A DNA stretch of 64,000 bases, taken from positions 496,001 through 560,000 of the forward strand of contig NZ_BMFZ01000002.1 of the NCBI RefSeq assembly GCF_014639435.1, read 5' to 3'. The notes under the pieces are model-generated. The model was given only the letters and a program-made list of their open reading frames with translations. It was not told where the DNA came from and made no database searches. Positions 63,606 through 64,000 of this stretch are shown here, in pieces (position 1 is the stretch's first letter; each line of letters begins with the position of its first letter). Source of the stretch: Hafnia psychrotolerans. Lineage in GTDB: Bacteria; Pseudomonadota; Gammaproteobacteria; Enterobacterales; Enterobacteriaceae. The position numbers and the translations under genes are program-made.

Positions 63606-63663
63606 TTAAAATCGATCGCAGCACGTATATCGCTCCCATAATATGTATAAAGGAAATTAACTG

Positions 63664-64000
63664 ATGAAGTCACTGTTAAAAGTTTCCCTGGCCGCACTGG
63701 CGCTGGCCTTTGCCGTTAGCTCCCATGCAGCAGAAAAAAAATTAATCGTAGCTACCGACACTGCGTTTGTCCCCTTTGAATTTAAACAAGGCGACAAATA
63801 TGTCGGTTTTGATATCGACTTATGGGATGCCATTGCTAAAGAGATGAAAGTCTCTTACGAACTGAAACCAATGGATTTCGGCGGCATCATCCCCGCTCTG
63901 CAAACCCATAATATCGATCTGGCGCTGGCTGGTATCACGATTACCCCAGAGCGTAAAAAAGCGATCGACTTCTCTGACGGCTACTACAACAGCGGCCTGA
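63664..64000 (+). CDS. glnH: Glutamine-binding periplasmic protein, N-terminal part
   Basis: 112 residues are visible before the window ends. The signal peptide is [22 protein letters not shown]. The mature start [86 protein letters not shown] is the GlnH family-3 pattern. It brings glutamine to GlnPQ. Position after dps matches E. coli. Confidence 0.96.
   Translation, partial: MKSLLKVSLAALALAFAVSSHAAEKKLIVATDTAFVPFEFKQGDKYVGFDIDLWDAIAKEMKVSYELKPMDFGGIIPALQTHNIDLALAGITITPERKKAIDFSDGYYNSGL

Larger units (their letters stand above)
63247..63663 (+). other. glnH upstream control region
   Basis: 417 AT-rich bases with two NtrC-like sites (63470-63484 and 63503-63517) and a sigma-54 promoter (63589-63605). 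No gene was seen. Confidence 0.6.

Overview
This window is about 64 kb of enterobacterial chromosome. Gene content, protein sequences and mid-range GC point to the Yersiniaceae (Rahnella, Ewingella, Rouxiella or Serratia-like). That placement rests on recall of protein families, not on a database search. I see no rRNA, tRNA, prophage, insertion sequence or CRISPR array. Nearly everything is core metabolism and transport. The accessory parts are a RES-Xre toxin-antitoxin pair, a sucrose regulon, a choline-betaine regulon and two unusual structured repeats.

Layout. 1-6 kb: end of the arginine transporter operon (artI, artQ, artM), cdd, maeA, and sanA with a long charged tail. 6-13.4 kb (minus strand): mglBAC galactose/methyl-galactoside importer, its regulator galS, yeiB and folE. 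13.5-17.8 kb: an MFS exporter divergent from a LysR gene that overlaps frmA; frmB follows but carries an in-frame amber codon. 17.8-18.5 kb: first structured repeat. 18.5-25 kb (minus): iaaA-gsiABCD, glutathione/peptide import with an isoaspartyl peptidase. 25-29 kb: TsgA-like MFS, a mini DeoR-type HTH protein, moeA-moeB. 29-33.4 kb (minus): MFS, ybiT, tsx. 33.8-34.8 kb: Xre-RES pair. 34.8-36.7 kb: two small DMT genes divergent from a LysR gene. 36.7-37.5 kb: tandem repeat plus second structured repeat. 37.5-44.3 kb: elaA, then betIBA divergent from betT. 44.4-52.2 kb: an EEP-family gene, scrYABR and divergent scrK. 52.2-58.6 kb: eptB, a two-component system, and a secreted protein / cytochrome b / molybdoenzyme cluster. 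58.7-64 kb: ompX, rhtA, tam, dps, ybiI and the start of glnH.

How genes work together. mgl and galS share the E. coli gal-type promoter plan: a CRP site at -41.5 and a Gal operator near -60 in both. betI-betT have a 24-bp perfect palindrome between them, the obvious BetI operator. glnH has a sigma-54 promoter with two upstream NtrC-like sites. moeA/moeB make the cofactor needed by the periplasmic molybdoenzyme at 57.9 kb.

The most novel signal is a pair of non-coding elements of about 550-670 bp (17807-18478 and 36948-37535). Both lie between convergent genes. They share several hairpins in which stem bases have changed in compensating pairs while the loops are unchanged. Copy 1 is bounded by perfect 26-bp inverted repeats, and copy 2 is preceded by a 40/41-bp tandem palindrome array. 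I do not recognise this family; it looks like a structured RNA or a non-autonomous mobile palindromic element.
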